Origin: Ktedonospora formicarum
GTDB taxonomy: Bacteria > Chloroflexota > Ktedonobacteria > Ktedonobacterales > Ktedonobacteraceae
Reading direction: 5' to 3'
Assembly (NCBI RefSeq): GCF_016587355.1
Contig: NZ_BNJF01000001.1
Span: 2,430,501-2,494,500, forward strand
DNA: 64,000 nucleotides
A model generated the notes under the pieces. It ran no database searches. It worked only from the letters and a program-made list of their open reading frames with translations, and was not told the DNA's origin. The position numbers and the translations under genes were made by a program. Of the stretch, positions 8,444 to 17,414 are shown piece by piece (positions within the stretch are counted from its first letter, which is position 1; every line of letters starts with the position of its first letter).

Positions 8444-10099
8444 GTGCAAACACATACAGATACACGTCAAGAGCGCTTTGCGAGCGGCTTTATTGCTGGG
8501 CTCGCGGCGGGTATCCTCGCCACTGGCGTCATGCTCCTGCTAAACATTCTTTTGAACGGAGTCTCACTGCCTGAAGAGGTTGGGGGGGCGATTACGCGCC
8601 TCATGCCCGCCTCAATCTTCGACGCATTGCATCGTCTGATTGGGGCCGATGCCAAGCGTATTTTTGTCGCCATTGTTGTCGCTGGGCAATGCGCGGTCTT
8701 CGGTCTTATTGGTGGGCTCGTTAATTTAGCAACCACTCACCCCGTTCTCGTTAATGAGAAAAAGAACGGCGCGATGCGCCTTGGCGCGGGTATCTTCCTG
8801 GCGCTCATTCTCTGGCTGGCAAGCGGCCTGCTTCTACTCCCCCTGGTAGGCGCTGGTATCTTCGGAGCGCAACTCTCCAGCGGCACAGGCGGTACGATGT
8901 GGAGCCTGGGGCTGGTGGGTCTGATCTATGGAGTTCTCTATGTTCTTCTGCGTAACTGGTTTCGCATACGCGAACAGATTGAAGAAAATCAACCCGGCGC
9001 TCAAGAGCGGCGTGCGCGCGCGAAACGCACCCGGCGCGACATCCTCCGCAATGGAGGCATCATTGTAGGCGTTGGAGTGATGGGAATTCTGGCCTGGCGC
9101 TTCATCTCTAACGGAATCAATGGAGCAAACAATCTCGCGCAATTGACAAAGAATTTTAAGCGCAAGATCATTCCAGCCCCCACTCCCAACTATGGCACGC
9201 TCCAGCCAGCTCCCGGACTCTCATCAGAAATTACTAGCAATGATCGCTTCTACACCGTCTCGAAGAATCTTGTCTCCGATCCTACGGTCAATGCTTCTAG
9301 CTGGCACCTGGAAGTCAAAGGAGAGGTGGCTCACCCCTTCACGCTAACATATGATGAGCTTCTCAAGATACCAACGAAGCAACAATATGAATCACTAATG
9401 TGCATCAGCAATGAGGTGGGCGGTCCCTACATGGGCAATGCCCTCTGGGATGGATTTCCGCTCTCGGCTCTATTCGAGCGTGCAGGCGGAGTCAAGACCG
9501 GAGCGACCAAGGTGGTCTTGCGTGCGGCGGACGATTATAGCGATAGCATTCATCTTAGCAAAGCCCTTGAGCCAACCACGCTTGTCGCCATACGCATGAA
9601 CGGCGAGACTCTCCCACAATTGCATGGTTTTCCAGCACGCCTGCTGGTGCCTGGTATTTATGGCATGAAACATGTGAAATGGATTACCAGTATTGAAGTG
9701 GTCAATTATGACTTCCGAGGTTACTGGCAAGGGCAAGGCTGGAATGATGCCGCCCCAATTCGCATGACCTCGCGCATTGATACACCAAGAACGGATACCA
9801 GCCTCAAAGCAGGACAAAAAACCTATATCGCGGGTGTCGCCTTCTCCGGCAACAAAGGTATCAGCGAGGTAGATGTCAGCCTGGATAATGGAGCCACCTG
9901 GCAACGTACCACGCTCAAAAAGCCGATAACGGCTTTGACCTGGGTTCTCTGGGAGCTCCCTTGGACACCTAAGGAGGGTGACTACACGGTTATTGCCCGA
10001 GCAGTCGACCTTGAAGGTAACGTCCAGGATCCCAACCCGGCATCCCCAGCACCAGATGGCTCCTCTGGCTACCATACCGTTTCAATTACAGTTCGTTAA
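8444..10099 (+). CDS. Membrane-anchored molybdopterin-dependent oxidoreductase (sulfite oxidase family)
   Basis: The 551-residue protein has an N-terminal membrane region with about five helices (1-225), a further helix before the catalytic part (IIVGVGVMGILAWRF), and an exported sulfite-oxidase-type molybdopterin domain (about 270-440). LMCISNEVGG carries the conserved cysteine that ligates molybdenum, and GFPARLLVPGIYGMKHVKW is the family core. The C-terminus (about 450-550) is the immunoglobulin-like dimerisation domain. The start is GTG with AGAGG about 8 bases upstream. The electron partner is not encoded nearby, and the substrate (sulfite, sulfoxide or another oxo acceptor) is unknown. 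Confidence 0.9.
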   Translation: MQTHTDTRQERFASGFIAGLAAGILATGVMLLLNILLNGVSLPEEVGGAITRLMPASIFDALHRLIGADAKRIFVAIVVAGQCAVFGLIGGLVNLATTHPVLVNEKKNGAMRLGAGIFLALILWLASGLLLLPLVGAGIFGAQLSSGTGGTMWSLGLVGLIYGVLYVLLRNWFRIREQIEENQPGAQERRARAKRTRRDILRNGGIIVGVGVMGILAWRFISNGINGANNLAQLTKNFKRKIIPAPTPNYGTLQPAPGLSSEITSNDRFYTVSKNLVSDPTVNASSWHLEVKGEVAHPFTLTYDELLKIPTKQQYESLMCISNEVGGPYMGNALWDGFPLSALFERAGGVKTGATKVVLRAADDYSDSIHLSKALEPTTLVAIRMNGETLPQLHGFPARLLVPGIYGMKHVKWITSIEVVNYDFRGYWQGQGWNDAAPIRMTSRIDTPRTDTSLKAGQKTYIAGVAFSGNKGISEVDVSLDNGATWQRTTLKKPITALTWVLWELPWTPKEGDYTVIARAVDLEGNVQDPNPASPAPDGSSGYHTVSITVR

Positions 10100-10124
10100 T
10101 TCATGTGTAAAGCGCATGAATTAA
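10096..10124. terminator. Hairpin at the end of the molybdopterin oxidoreductase gene
   Basis: TTAATTCATG (10096-10105) pairs perfectly with CATGAATTAA (10115-10124). It overlaps the stop codon. Probable terminator. Confidence 0.5.
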
Positions 10125-10549
10125 TATTACAGTAAATTAATTGCAACTTTTTCGCTTGCCATACGTTCTTTACATTGTAAGGGTTAAATATGCCATCCAT
10201 GTTATTGAAGCGCTGGCAACCGTTAATATATATATCGTTCGAAGCGCCTGTGAAGGGCAGAGGTTGGATGAAAGAGGTCTACAATTATAGCAATCGCTCA
10301 GGCACTGATGCCCCAGGCTTTCTGTTCGCCAACGGATGTAAGGCGTTAACGCAACACCTTCAAGGTTGAATATCTACATGTACAAATTCTCAGACGAGAG
10401 CACTAAGAAGCTTTTATCTCGAAGTATCATAACAAAAGAGCGTATAGCGCGATATGCGCTTACATTTCCTCGAGGCATAGGATGCGCAACAAATGAAAGT
10501 TGTGGTAAACAAGCCCTTTACCACGTTTTAGAAAGCAGTAGTTAAACCT
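10125..10549. other. Intergenic stretch with one doubtful small frame
   Basis: No recognised gene. A 33-codon frame (10268-10369, plus strand) has AGAGGTTGG just upstream but no recognisable similarity. An inverted repeat GTGGTAAA/TTTACCAC (10502-10524) lies 25 bp before the gene at 10550 and could be an operator or a leader hairpin. Confidence 0.3.
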
Positions 10550-10876
10550 ATGATACGACAGTGTGCATGGTGCTTGCGCCTAATTGATAGCGGAGGTGAG
10601 CGTGTCTCCCTGTTGCCGCTGCCAAAACTGTATGAGGCAAGTCATGGGATGTGTGGTGTTTGTGGCACGCTGTTGATGGAACAGGCAATGCAAACACCAG
10701 CGACAACGGGAAAACACTCGCGCCGAGCACAGCATGAACTAAGCGCAACGCCTCGCCGAACGAAACCAATCACCACCTCTGCGACCGTAACCCAACTCGT
10801 ATTAGAGCTACAGGAGCGTGAACCCGGACTGCCATCCACGCAGCGTCGCATCAAGAAAACACTTCCTATGCGCTAA
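10550..10876 (+). CDS. Small zinc-knuckle protein of unknown function
   Basis: The 108-residue product begins with CAWCLRLID and, after about 25 residues, SHGMCGVCG. This CxxC ... SHGxCxxC pattern resembles the short zinc-binding segment found at the ends of some sensor proteins (CPWCKKI ... SHGICPDC type). The remaining two thirds is basic and low in structure. No function can be assigned. A decayed second copy of the 3' half lies just downstream (10972-11244), supporting the view that this is a real, once-duplicated gene. It ends in a strong hairpin at 10901-10948. Confidence 0.65.
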   Translation: MIRQCAWCLRLIDSGGERVSLLPLPKLYEASHGMCGVCGTLLMEQAMQTPATTGKHSRRAQHELSATPRRTKPITTSATVTQLVLELQEREPGLPSTQRRIKKTLPMR

Positions 10877-10900
10877 GCAGAGTAAACTGCTTTCGCAAGC

Positions 10901-10948
10901 ATTCAAGGCCTGGAAAGACAGAAGTTGCTGTCTCTCCAGGCCTTGAAT
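10901..10948. terminator. Long hairpin after the zinc-knuckle gene
   Basis: Bases 10901-10920 pair with 10929-10948 (20 bp, one mismatch, 8-base loop). It sits 24 bp after the stop codon of the 10550 gene. Confidence 0.65.
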
Positions 10949-10971
10949 GTACCACACCAATTTCCGCTTTT

Positions 10972-11244
10972 CACGCTTGGAGACTTCTGATGGAACAGGC
11001 CATATAAACACCAGGAGCAATAATATCGCGAGAGGTACAAAAGCCAGTCGCGTTTTCACAGGTCCACGAGACCGCTATGAACTACCTCTCTTCCTCGACA
11101 AGCGAATCATCGGAAGTAAAGCATCAACGAGCTGAGTTGACCACGACTGCGACAGTTACTTGACTCGTCCTAGAATTGCAGCAACGCAAGCACGAAGCAC
11201 CAAAGGCACGATTACACACGCGCGACCAGTTGCATATACGTTAA
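10972..11244 (+). pseudogene. Decayed duplicate of the zinc-knuckle gene (3' half)
   Basis: Two blocks align by eye with the upstream gene, in the same order and strand. GATGGAACAGGCCATATAAA (from about 10989) matches GATGGAACAGGCAATGCAAA of the gene. ACCACGACTGCGACAGTTAC (from about 11139) matches ACCACCTCTGCGACCGTAAC. The copy ends in a TAA at 11241-11244, aligned with the gene's own stop. In-frame stops (ATATAA, CTTGAC) and insertions show it is not translated. The 5' half with the cysteines is missing. A tandem duplication followed by decay is the simplest reading. Confidence 0.62.
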
Positions 11245-11316
11245 TTGTCCCATAAGCAGACAAAGAAGAGGGTAGCTACCTGCGGCAAGCAGATCCTACT
11301 CTCTTCTTTACCTAAG

Positions 11317-12870
11317 CTAATTATGGAAGGGATGGAAGTCTCGTTTACCATCATGCAGGATGTAGACCCCATCAACCCATTTCCCCTTTACCTGGCCCTT
11401 GAAGCAGTAGTAGAGCTTACCATCCCATGAGGCGGAAGAACTAATCCCCCAGGACCCTTGTACATCTCCATAGTGCCACTTGATCTTCCCAGTAGCAGCA
11501 TCTAGAGCATAGAAGTAGGAGCCAGGAGCGCTATGAGGAGATTCCAGAGAATTATATGCCTCGATGAAAAGCGTCTTCTGGCTTAATGCCATAGGAAAGA
11601 CATTACTATAGCTCTGGCTCCAGAGAACCTCTATGCCCCGAAGTGCAGTAAGCTGTTTTGAGGTAGAATAATATGCTACTCCATTTGCCTCAAATAACCC
11701 ATCTGCCTCACCTGGGATCGTCAATCCAGAGACATCCACGGATTTACCATTAGCGGCATCCAGCACATCGAGATGCAAGCCAGCAATCGTATATAGATAC
11801 TTCTCAGAGATCACGGCATTTGGAGAGCCTTTGCTCAGTATCTGTGAATTATGCCACAACTGCTTGCCACTGCTGGCGTCAAAGGCATAAAGACCATCGA
11901 AGAAGCCGTACACTTTTCCATTGGCAACCGTACTCAATGTATAAGTACAGGCAGGGTCCACCACACCGTTCTTAGACTGCGGCTTACAGGGTATCGCGAC
12001 ATGCCAAAGCAATGTCCCCTTATCGATATCCACGGCGTACAAGCCGCTGTTTGTACTAAAGTAGACCGCGCTCCCGTTGGCAATAGGAGAACCGGCTACA
12101 TGACCGTTGACAGCGTATTTCCAGAGAACCTTGCCAGTTTTCGCATTCAGCTCATACAGGTTACCGTCATAGCTCGAAACAAACAGCATTCCCTGGTAAG
12201 CAATCAGCTCACTCTGCTCTAGTTTTGTCTTAAACGTATTTTTCCAGTAGATTGAGCCATTCTTTGGGTTCACGGCATAGATGACTGCATTAGACATCTG
12301 GCCAGGGAGTTCTGGGATGGTATAAAGCACATCAGCGCTTGCGGGTACTTGCCCACCAACCACACTACTTTCAGGGCCGGAATGACTTGAGAAGAGAAGT
12401 AAGGCTCCTCCCGCCAGAACCGCCACAATCAGTACCGCTACAAGCGTGCTGAGAATACGAATGGGGCGGCTAACATGGCGCTCTGGTCTGGACAAGGACT
12501 CTGGTCTGACGCTTCCTTTGCGTATATGCTTTGCAAGCTGCTCATCCAGATCAAGCACTTCAAGATCACCTGTTACATCTTTGATTGAAGCATCATCCTT
12601 GAGCATCCTATTTCCTCTCTGTTGTTTATGTACGGCTTCCGCCAACTCTCTAGGAAGTTGAGGCAGGAGAGTGGCTGGCGGTAAACGGCGGAGAGCGATA
12701 TCCATGATCTGGTAGTCATCCCAAGCTTGAGCGCAGGCTGAGCACTCCAGAAGGTGAATCCTTAGCGCCTTCCGCTCACGTGGCAGAAGATCATTCTTAT
12801 ACAGGCTAGCCAGTTGCGCTTGCCACTGTACGCAGGGCATGGAAACAAGCTGCCTCTGCTTTTTTCTCAT
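11317..12870 (-). CDS. Anti-sigma factor with zinc-binding N-terminus and PQQ-type beta-propeller ectodomain
   Basis: The 517-residue protein starts with a zinc-finger anti-sigma segment (about residues 13-62; HLLECSACAQAW gives the HxxxCxxC core). A membrane helix lies near 137-160 (ILSTLVAVLIVAVLAGGALL). The outside part (about 175-517) is built of PQQ-like repeats such as LYELNAKTGKVLWKY, LYAVDIDKGTLLWHV and FYALDAATGKIKWHYG. The start codon overlaps the stop of the sigma factor gene by ATGA (12867-12870), so the two are translationally coupled. The expected role is to hold the sigma factor at the membrane and release it when the propeller meets a signal; the ligand is unknown. Confidence 0.9.
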   Translation of the reverse strand: MRKKQRQLVSMPCVQWQAQLASLYKNDLLPRERKALRIHLLECSACAQAWDDYQIMDIALRRLPPATLLPQLPRELAEAVHKQQRGNRMLKDDASIKDVTGDLEVLDLDEQLAKHIRKGSVRPESLSRPERHVSRPIRILSTLVAVLIVAVLAGGALLLFSSHSGPESSVVGGQVPASADVLYTIPELPGQMSNAVIYAVNPKNGSIYWKNTFKTKLEQSELIAYQGMLFVSSYDGNLYELNAKTGKVLWKYAVNGHVAGSPIANGSAVYFSTNSGLYAVDIDKGTLLWHVAIPCKPQSKNGVVDPACTYTLSTVANGKVYGFFDGLYAFDASSGKQLWHNSQILSKGSPNAVISEKYLYTIAGLHLDVLDAANGKSVDVSGLTIPGEADGLFEANGVAYYSTSKQLTALRGIEVLWSQSYSNVFPMALSQKTLFIEAYNSLESPHSAPGSYFYALDAATGKIKWHYGDVQGSWGISSSASWDGKLYYCFKGQVKGKWVDGVYILHDGKRDFHPFHN

Positions 12871-13460
12871 TCCATTGCTCCTTTCGTAGGCTGATAGAAT
12901 TTACGAAACCGTTCACGCGCTCGCGAAACATTTGAGCCAACACTCTTCTCGCTGATATGCAGCATGTGTGCTATCTCACGTTGCGAAAAACCCTCAATTA
13001 CCTGTAGCAATAAACAGGCTCTATACTGTGGCGAGAGTTGGCGCAGAGCGTGCTGAATCATATCTACCTCACTTATCCACTCCTCCGGTCCATCAATGCT
13101 TAGGCTTTCATGCTCGCTTATTAGCATCCAAGGCAACCAACGCATATGTCGCTCATGACGCAGATGCGCGTAGGCTATGTTGGTTGCGATGCGATAGAGC
13201 CAGGCACGAAATTGTAGCTCTTCCTGTAAGCCCGACAAGCCCTTCCATGCCTTGAGAAAGGTATCCTGGGCCAGATCGCGCCCCAATTCATCATTTCCGA
13301 CCAGACGAGTTAGATAAGTACAAATAGGCAGACTAAAAATTTCAAAAAGGGTGGCGAATGCAGTAGCATCTCCCCGGCGAGCTTGCGCCACTAACTGGTC
13401 AAGAGAGACCTTATCCTCCGAGTTTTCAGGAGGACTGCCGCCAAAGACCTGATACATCAA
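12867..13460 (-). CDS. ECF RNA polymerase sigma factor
   Basis: The 197-residue protein has region 2 (about 20-95, with ELGRDLAQDTFLKAW and FRAWLYRIATNIAYAHLRH) and region 4 (about 130-185, with LSPQYRACLLLQVIEGFSQR and EIAHMLHISEKSVGSNVSRA). No extra C-terminal domain is present. It is followed, with a 4-bp overlap, by its likely membrane anti-sigma factor. Such pairs are usually autoregulated from a promoter ahead of the sigma gene; no clear motif was found in 13461-13643. Confidence 0.93.
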   Translation of the reverse strand: MMYQVFGGSPPENSEDKVSLDQLVAQARRGDATAFATLFEIFSLPICTYLTRLVGNDELGRDLAQDTFLKAWKGLSGLQEELQFRAWLYRIATNIAYAHLRHERHMRWLPWMLISEHESLSIDGPEEWISEVDMIQHALRQLSPQYRACLLLQVIEGFSQREIAHMLHISEKSVGSNVSRARERFRKFYQPTKGAME

Positions 13461-13667
13461 TAGTTCTCCTCGCCCTCATATTTCTTCGCTTTCTGTTACA
13501 TATGATGCATACAGGCATGCTTTTCCTGCGTACCATTTATAGGCTTCTTATGTTTCCCGCTTTTTACGCCTGGATACTTCCTTTTTTGCCTATTGCCATA
13601 TCACACACACTCCATCTAAGCTGTAAATAGAAATTAATCTATCATGAGCGATAAGGAGACGGGTAAG

Positions 13668-14399
13668 ATGCGCCAACGAACTTACGAGGATGATGAGCAA
13701 TATCCAGCACAACTGGAATATCACGCGACGGTCCACGATTTACCCAATGACGAACGCCCAAGGGAGCGCTTGCAGAAGCAAGGAGCGGACACGCTCTCCA
13801 ACGCGGACCTGCTCGCCATCATTCTACGCACTGGAACTGTCCGAGACAATGTCATGGAAATGGCGGGCAAGCTCCTGGCAAAATATGGTGGCCTGGGAGG
13901 GCTGATGACCGCCAGCTTTCACCAATTAAGCAACGAATATGGACTTGGATTGGCGAAAGCAGCCCAACTCAAGGCCGCTCTAGAACTGGGGAAGCGGCTC
14001 AGTATGCTTCAGCTTGACCAGAAATACCAGATCAGGAGCGCGGATGACGCAGCGAATCTAGTACGTATGGACATGATGTACTTGGATCATGAGGAGATGC
14101 ACATACTTGTGCTTGACACAAAGAATCGCGTGGTTGAGCATACCAAACGCTACAAAGGCACAGTCAATAGCTCTGTCTTACGCTCATCGGAGATCTTTCG
14201 CCCAGCGATTGTGCGCAATTGCCCCCACGTCATCATCTGTCACAATCATCCTAGTGGGGATCCAACCCCATCACCCGAGGATATAGATGTTACGCGCCAG
14301 CTCGTCAAGGCTGGGCACCTGCTCGACATCGAACTGCTCGACCACATTGTCATCGGCAACCCACGCTACACCAGCCTCAAAGAACAACTTAGATGGTAA
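13668..14399 (+). CDS. radC: RadC family (JAB/MPN domain) protein
   Basis: The product has an N-terminal helix-hairpin-helix region (DTLSNADLLAIILRTG near residue 40) and a C-terminal JAB metalloprotease-like domain. HNHPSGDPTPSPEDID gives the HxHx7SxxD metal-binding pattern. RadC/UPF0758 was named for DNA repair, but its role is unproven. The ATG at 13668 is chosen because AAGGAG (13653-13658) precedes it by 9 bases; an upstream ATG at 13644 has no ribosome binding site and would add 8 residues. It faces lon across a shared hairpin terminator. Confidence 0.92.
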   Translation: MRQRTYEDDEQYPAQLEYHATVHDLPNDERPRERLQKQGADTLSNADLLAIILRTGTVRDNVMEMAGKLLAKYGGLGGLMTASFHQLSNEYGLGLAKAAQLKAALELGKRLSMLQLDQKYQIRSADDAANLVRMDMMYLDHEEMHILVLDTKNRVVEHTKRYKGTVNSSVLRSSEIFRPAIVRNCPHVIICHNHPSGDPTPSPEDIDVTRQLVKAGHLLDIELLDHIVIGNPRYTSLKEQLRW

Positions 14400-14405
14400 A
14401 GAAAG

Positions 14406-14454
14406 CAGAGGGTGGATGTCTCAGTGGTAAGCACCATGAGACATCCACCCTCTG
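14406..14454. terminator. Shared terminator between radC and lon
   Basis: Bases 14406-14428 pair with 14433-14454 (22 bp with a one-base bulge). The genes converge on it, so it can serve both. Confidence 0.75.
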
Positions 14455-14478
14455 TTCGTGAGAGATCAACTTCAAGAT

Positions 14479-17259
14479 CTATTCGTGTGCCTGGGCAACG
14501 ACCTTCTCATTCTTGCGTCTGCGTGTGCGACCTGTTCCATCGCCCTCCTGCTTACGCGTGGCCTTGGCATTTGCCCCTTCAGGCTCCAGAGCGATGTCGA
14601 GCACCTCGCTGATATCAGACACAAAATGGAATTCCATCTGCTCACGTAGCTCTTTGGGCAGGTCTTCCATCAGGTCTCCTTCGTTCTTCTTGGGCAGAAT
14701 CACGACGCGAATACCTGAACGGTACGCCGCCAACACCTTCTCCTTGACGCCACCAATCGGCAAGACCTTGCCACGCAGGGTAATTTCACCCGTCATGGCA
14801 ACATCCGAGCGTACCTTACGTCCACTCGCCAACGAGACAAGCACAGTGGTCATAGTAATACCAGCCGAGGGACCATCCTTGGGGATGGCACCGGCAGGCA
14901 CATGCACATGCACGTTCTGGTTCTCAAAAACGTGGTTTGGTAGACCAAGAGCCTCCGCATTTGAGCGCACATAGCTGAGCGCTGCGGTCACCGACTCCTT
15001 CATCACGTCTCCAAGCTGGCCTGTCAGAATCAGACGCTCTTCCTTGCCCGGCATGGTCGCGGCCTCAATAAAGATGATCTCGCCACCCACTGCCGTCCAG
15101 ACCAGGCCCGTCGCGATGCCAGGGCGATCCAGACGTTCGGCAGCCTCATCAAAGAAGCGCCTGCGACCCAGGTAATCGCTCAACTGATCAGCGGTGATAT
15201 GAACTGGCCCCTCTTTACCTTCGGAGATCTGTTTGGCAACCTTGCGGCACAGGGTTCCAACCTCGCGCTCAAGGTTACGCACACCCGCCTCACGGGTATA
15301 GTTGCGCACAACCAGGCGCAACACATCATCATCCAGCGTCAATTCATCACTTTTCAGGCCATTGGACTCCATCTGTTTCGTCAGAAGGTAATTGCGTGCG
15401 ATGTGCACCTTCTGCTCCTCCGTATAGCCAGAGAGTTCCAGAATCTCCATACGGTCACGCAGGGGAGCAGGAATCGGCTCCAGCGCATTCGCCGTCGCGA
15501 TAAACATTACCTTCGATAGGTCAAAGGGCAAATCGAGGTAATTATCGCGGAAGTTATAGTTCTGCTCGGGATCAAGCACTTCCAAGAGCGCTGACGAGGG
15601 GTCTCCCCTCCAATCCGCGCCTACCTTGTCGACCTCGTCCAGCATAATCACTGGATCATTGGCATCGACCCGGCGCAAGGTCTGAATAATACGCCCAGGC
15701 ATCGCACCAATATATGTGCGACGGTGTCCGCGAACCTCCGCCTCGTCGCGAATACCGCCCAGAGAGATGCGCGCGAACTTGCGGCCCAATGAGCGTGCGA
15801 TAGAATGTCCCAATGAGGTCTTACCTACTCCAGGAGGCCCCACGAAACACAGAATTGGCTCGCGATTGATTACACGTGTATGTTCCTGAGCAACAAGCGG
15901 CTGAGAACGTCGCTTCTCCTTCTCAGCGGACTCGTCAGCTTCGCTCTCGGCCTGCTCCTGCTGGCGCTGTGCCTCCTCTTCCTGACGCTCTTCTTTCAGA
16001 TGGCGTACCGCGAGGTATTCAAGAATACGTTCCTTGATTTTCTGAAGATCGTAGTGATCCTCATCCAGGACCTCACGTGCGTGCGAGACATCGATCTTCT
16101 CTCCAGTACTGCGCGACCAGGGCAGGCTGACCAACAATTCCAGGTAGGTACGAATAATGCTATATTCAGGCGAGGCGGAAGGAAGCTTTTCTAACCGTGA
16201 TAGCTCGCGGTTAGCCTCTTTGAGAGCTTCCTCCGGCATATTAGCCTCATCGATCTTCTGCCGCAATTCATTGACAGTCGCCTGCTCTTCGCTCTCTTCA
16301 CCCAGTTCACGCTGAATGGCCTTGAGTTGCTCGCGCAAGAGATATTCGCGCTGCATCTTGCCCATCTCTTCCTGGGCGCTGGTCTGAATCTTCTTGCCCA
16401 GTTCGAGAATCTCTAACTCATGAGCAAGGAAGGTGCTCAATTGTACCAGCTTCTCACGGACAGAGTCGATCTCAAGCAACTTCTGGCGAAGTTCCAACTC
16501 CATCTGCACAAAGGTCGCGATGACATAGACAACCTGACGCGGCTCTTCAAGATTCAGAGTCGCGGCGGCGATCCCTTCGGGCATGTTCTGCACCAAAGCT
16601 ACCAGGCGCTGGAAATACCCGATAACATTGCGCTTCAACGCCTCGGTCTCGTTATCATCTTCCTGGACATCGGGACGCGAGGTCACATGCGCCATCAGGT
16701 ATGGCTTTTCCTGGGTGAACTCTCCTATATCAACGCGTTCTAGCCCCTGGACCGCGATCTGAAGCGTCCCATCGGGCATGCGGAACATACGTCCCACCCG
16801 CGCGACGGTTCCCGTACGGAAAATCTCATCGGGACTCGCTTGCTCGATATCGGCGGATTTTTGCGCGACAAGGACCACCAGACGATCTCCTCGCATGACA
16901 TCATCAATCAGGCGAATCGAGCGCTCCTGTCCTACTCCCAGTGGCTGCACTGAGTAAGGATAGACCACGACATCTTTGAGAGGCAAGACTGGCAATACAT
17001 CGGGAATAGTAAATGGTTCCTCACCATCGACTTCATCCTCTTTCGCTTCCACAATATCAATAGGAAGCGTTGGTTGTTGGAGTTCTTCCACATCCGACTG
17101 CTCAGTATCTACCGCTGCATTATCTTCTCTCGTTCCGCCCTCATCTTCACTTACAGGCGCATCCTCGCGCTCTTGCTCTTCCTGTTTTGAGGTATCAGCG
17201 GACTGAGTTGCTTCTTCCTGTATCTCCTGTTTGGTGGACTCTGGCTCACTATTATGCAT
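14479..17259 (-). CDS. lon: ATP-dependent protease Lon
   Basis: The 926-residue protein is a LonA-type AAA+ serine protease: LON substrate-binding domain (from about residue 88, VLPVLPLKDVVVYPY), Walker A GPPGVGKTS (near 473), Walker B VIMLDEVDK, and a proteolytic domain with Ser798 (PKDGPSAG) and Lys841 (GGVKEK). It degrades misfolded and regulatory proteins in the cytoplasm. It is longer than the usual 780-820 residues because of a strongly acidic N-terminal tail of about 85 residues, a charged Glu/Gln insertion before Walker A and a basic C-terminal tail. The next gene upstream on the same strand is Hsp20, giving a protein quality-control pair. Confidence 0.97.
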   Translation of the reverse strand: MHNSEPESTKQEIQEEATQSADTSKQEEQEREDAPVSEDEGGTREDNAAVDTEQSDVEELQQPTLPIDIVEAKEDEVDGEEPFTIPDVLPVLPLKDVVVYPYSVQPLGVGQERSIRLIDDVMRGDRLVVLVAQKSADIEQASPDEIFRTGTVARVGRMFRMPDGTLQIAVQGLERVDIGEFTQEKPYLMAHVTSRPDVQEDDNETEALKRNVIGYFQRLVALVQNMPEGIAAATLNLEEPRQVVYVIATFVQMELELRQKLLEIDSVREKLVQLSTFLAHELEILELGKKIQTSAQEEMGKMQREYLLREQLKAIQRELGEESEEQATVNELRQKIDEANMPEEALKEANRELSRLEKLPSASPEYSIIRTYLELLVSLPWSRSTGEKIDVSHAREVLDEDHYDLQKIKERILEYLAVRHLKEERQEEEAQRQQEQAESEADESAEKEKRRSQPLVAQEHTRVINREPILCFVGPPGVGKTSLGHSIARSLGRKFARISLGGIRDEAEVRGHRRTYIGAMPGRIIQTLRRVDANDPVIMLDEVDKVGADWRGDPSSALLEVLDPEQNYNFRDNYLDLPFDLSKVMFIATANALEPIPAPLRDRMEILELSGYTEEQKVHIARNYLLTKQMESNGLKSDELTLDDDVLRLVVRNYTREAGVRNLEREVGTLCRKVAKQISEGKEGPVHITADQLSDYLGRRRFFDEAAERLDRPGIATGLVWTAVGGEIIFIEAATMPGKEERLILTGQLGDVMKESVTAALSYVRSNAEALGLPNHVFENQNVHVHVPAGAIPKDGPSAGITMTTVLVSLASGRKVRSDVAMTGEITLRGKVLPIGGVKEKVLAAYRSGIRVVILPKKNEGDLMEDLPKELREQMEFHFVSDISEVLDIALEPEGANAKATRKQEGDGTGRTRRRKNEKVVAQAHE

Positions 17260-17414
17260 ATCATAAACTCCAAAACTTTCTCTACTACATCATCGCAAGG
17301 TCAATTATAAACGAATACATACGAGCATGCTTCCGTGCAAACTGGCCTCTCAGGGCATACGTGCATCCTCTAGATAGTAGTAAAGAACATGAATGGGTGA
17401 ATAATGTTTCTCCA

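Noticed and set aside
15880..16194. Hydrophobic frame opposite lon
   Set aside because: It is the reverse reading of the charged Lon insertion, which produces Leu/Ser-rich peptides; there is no ribosome binding site.
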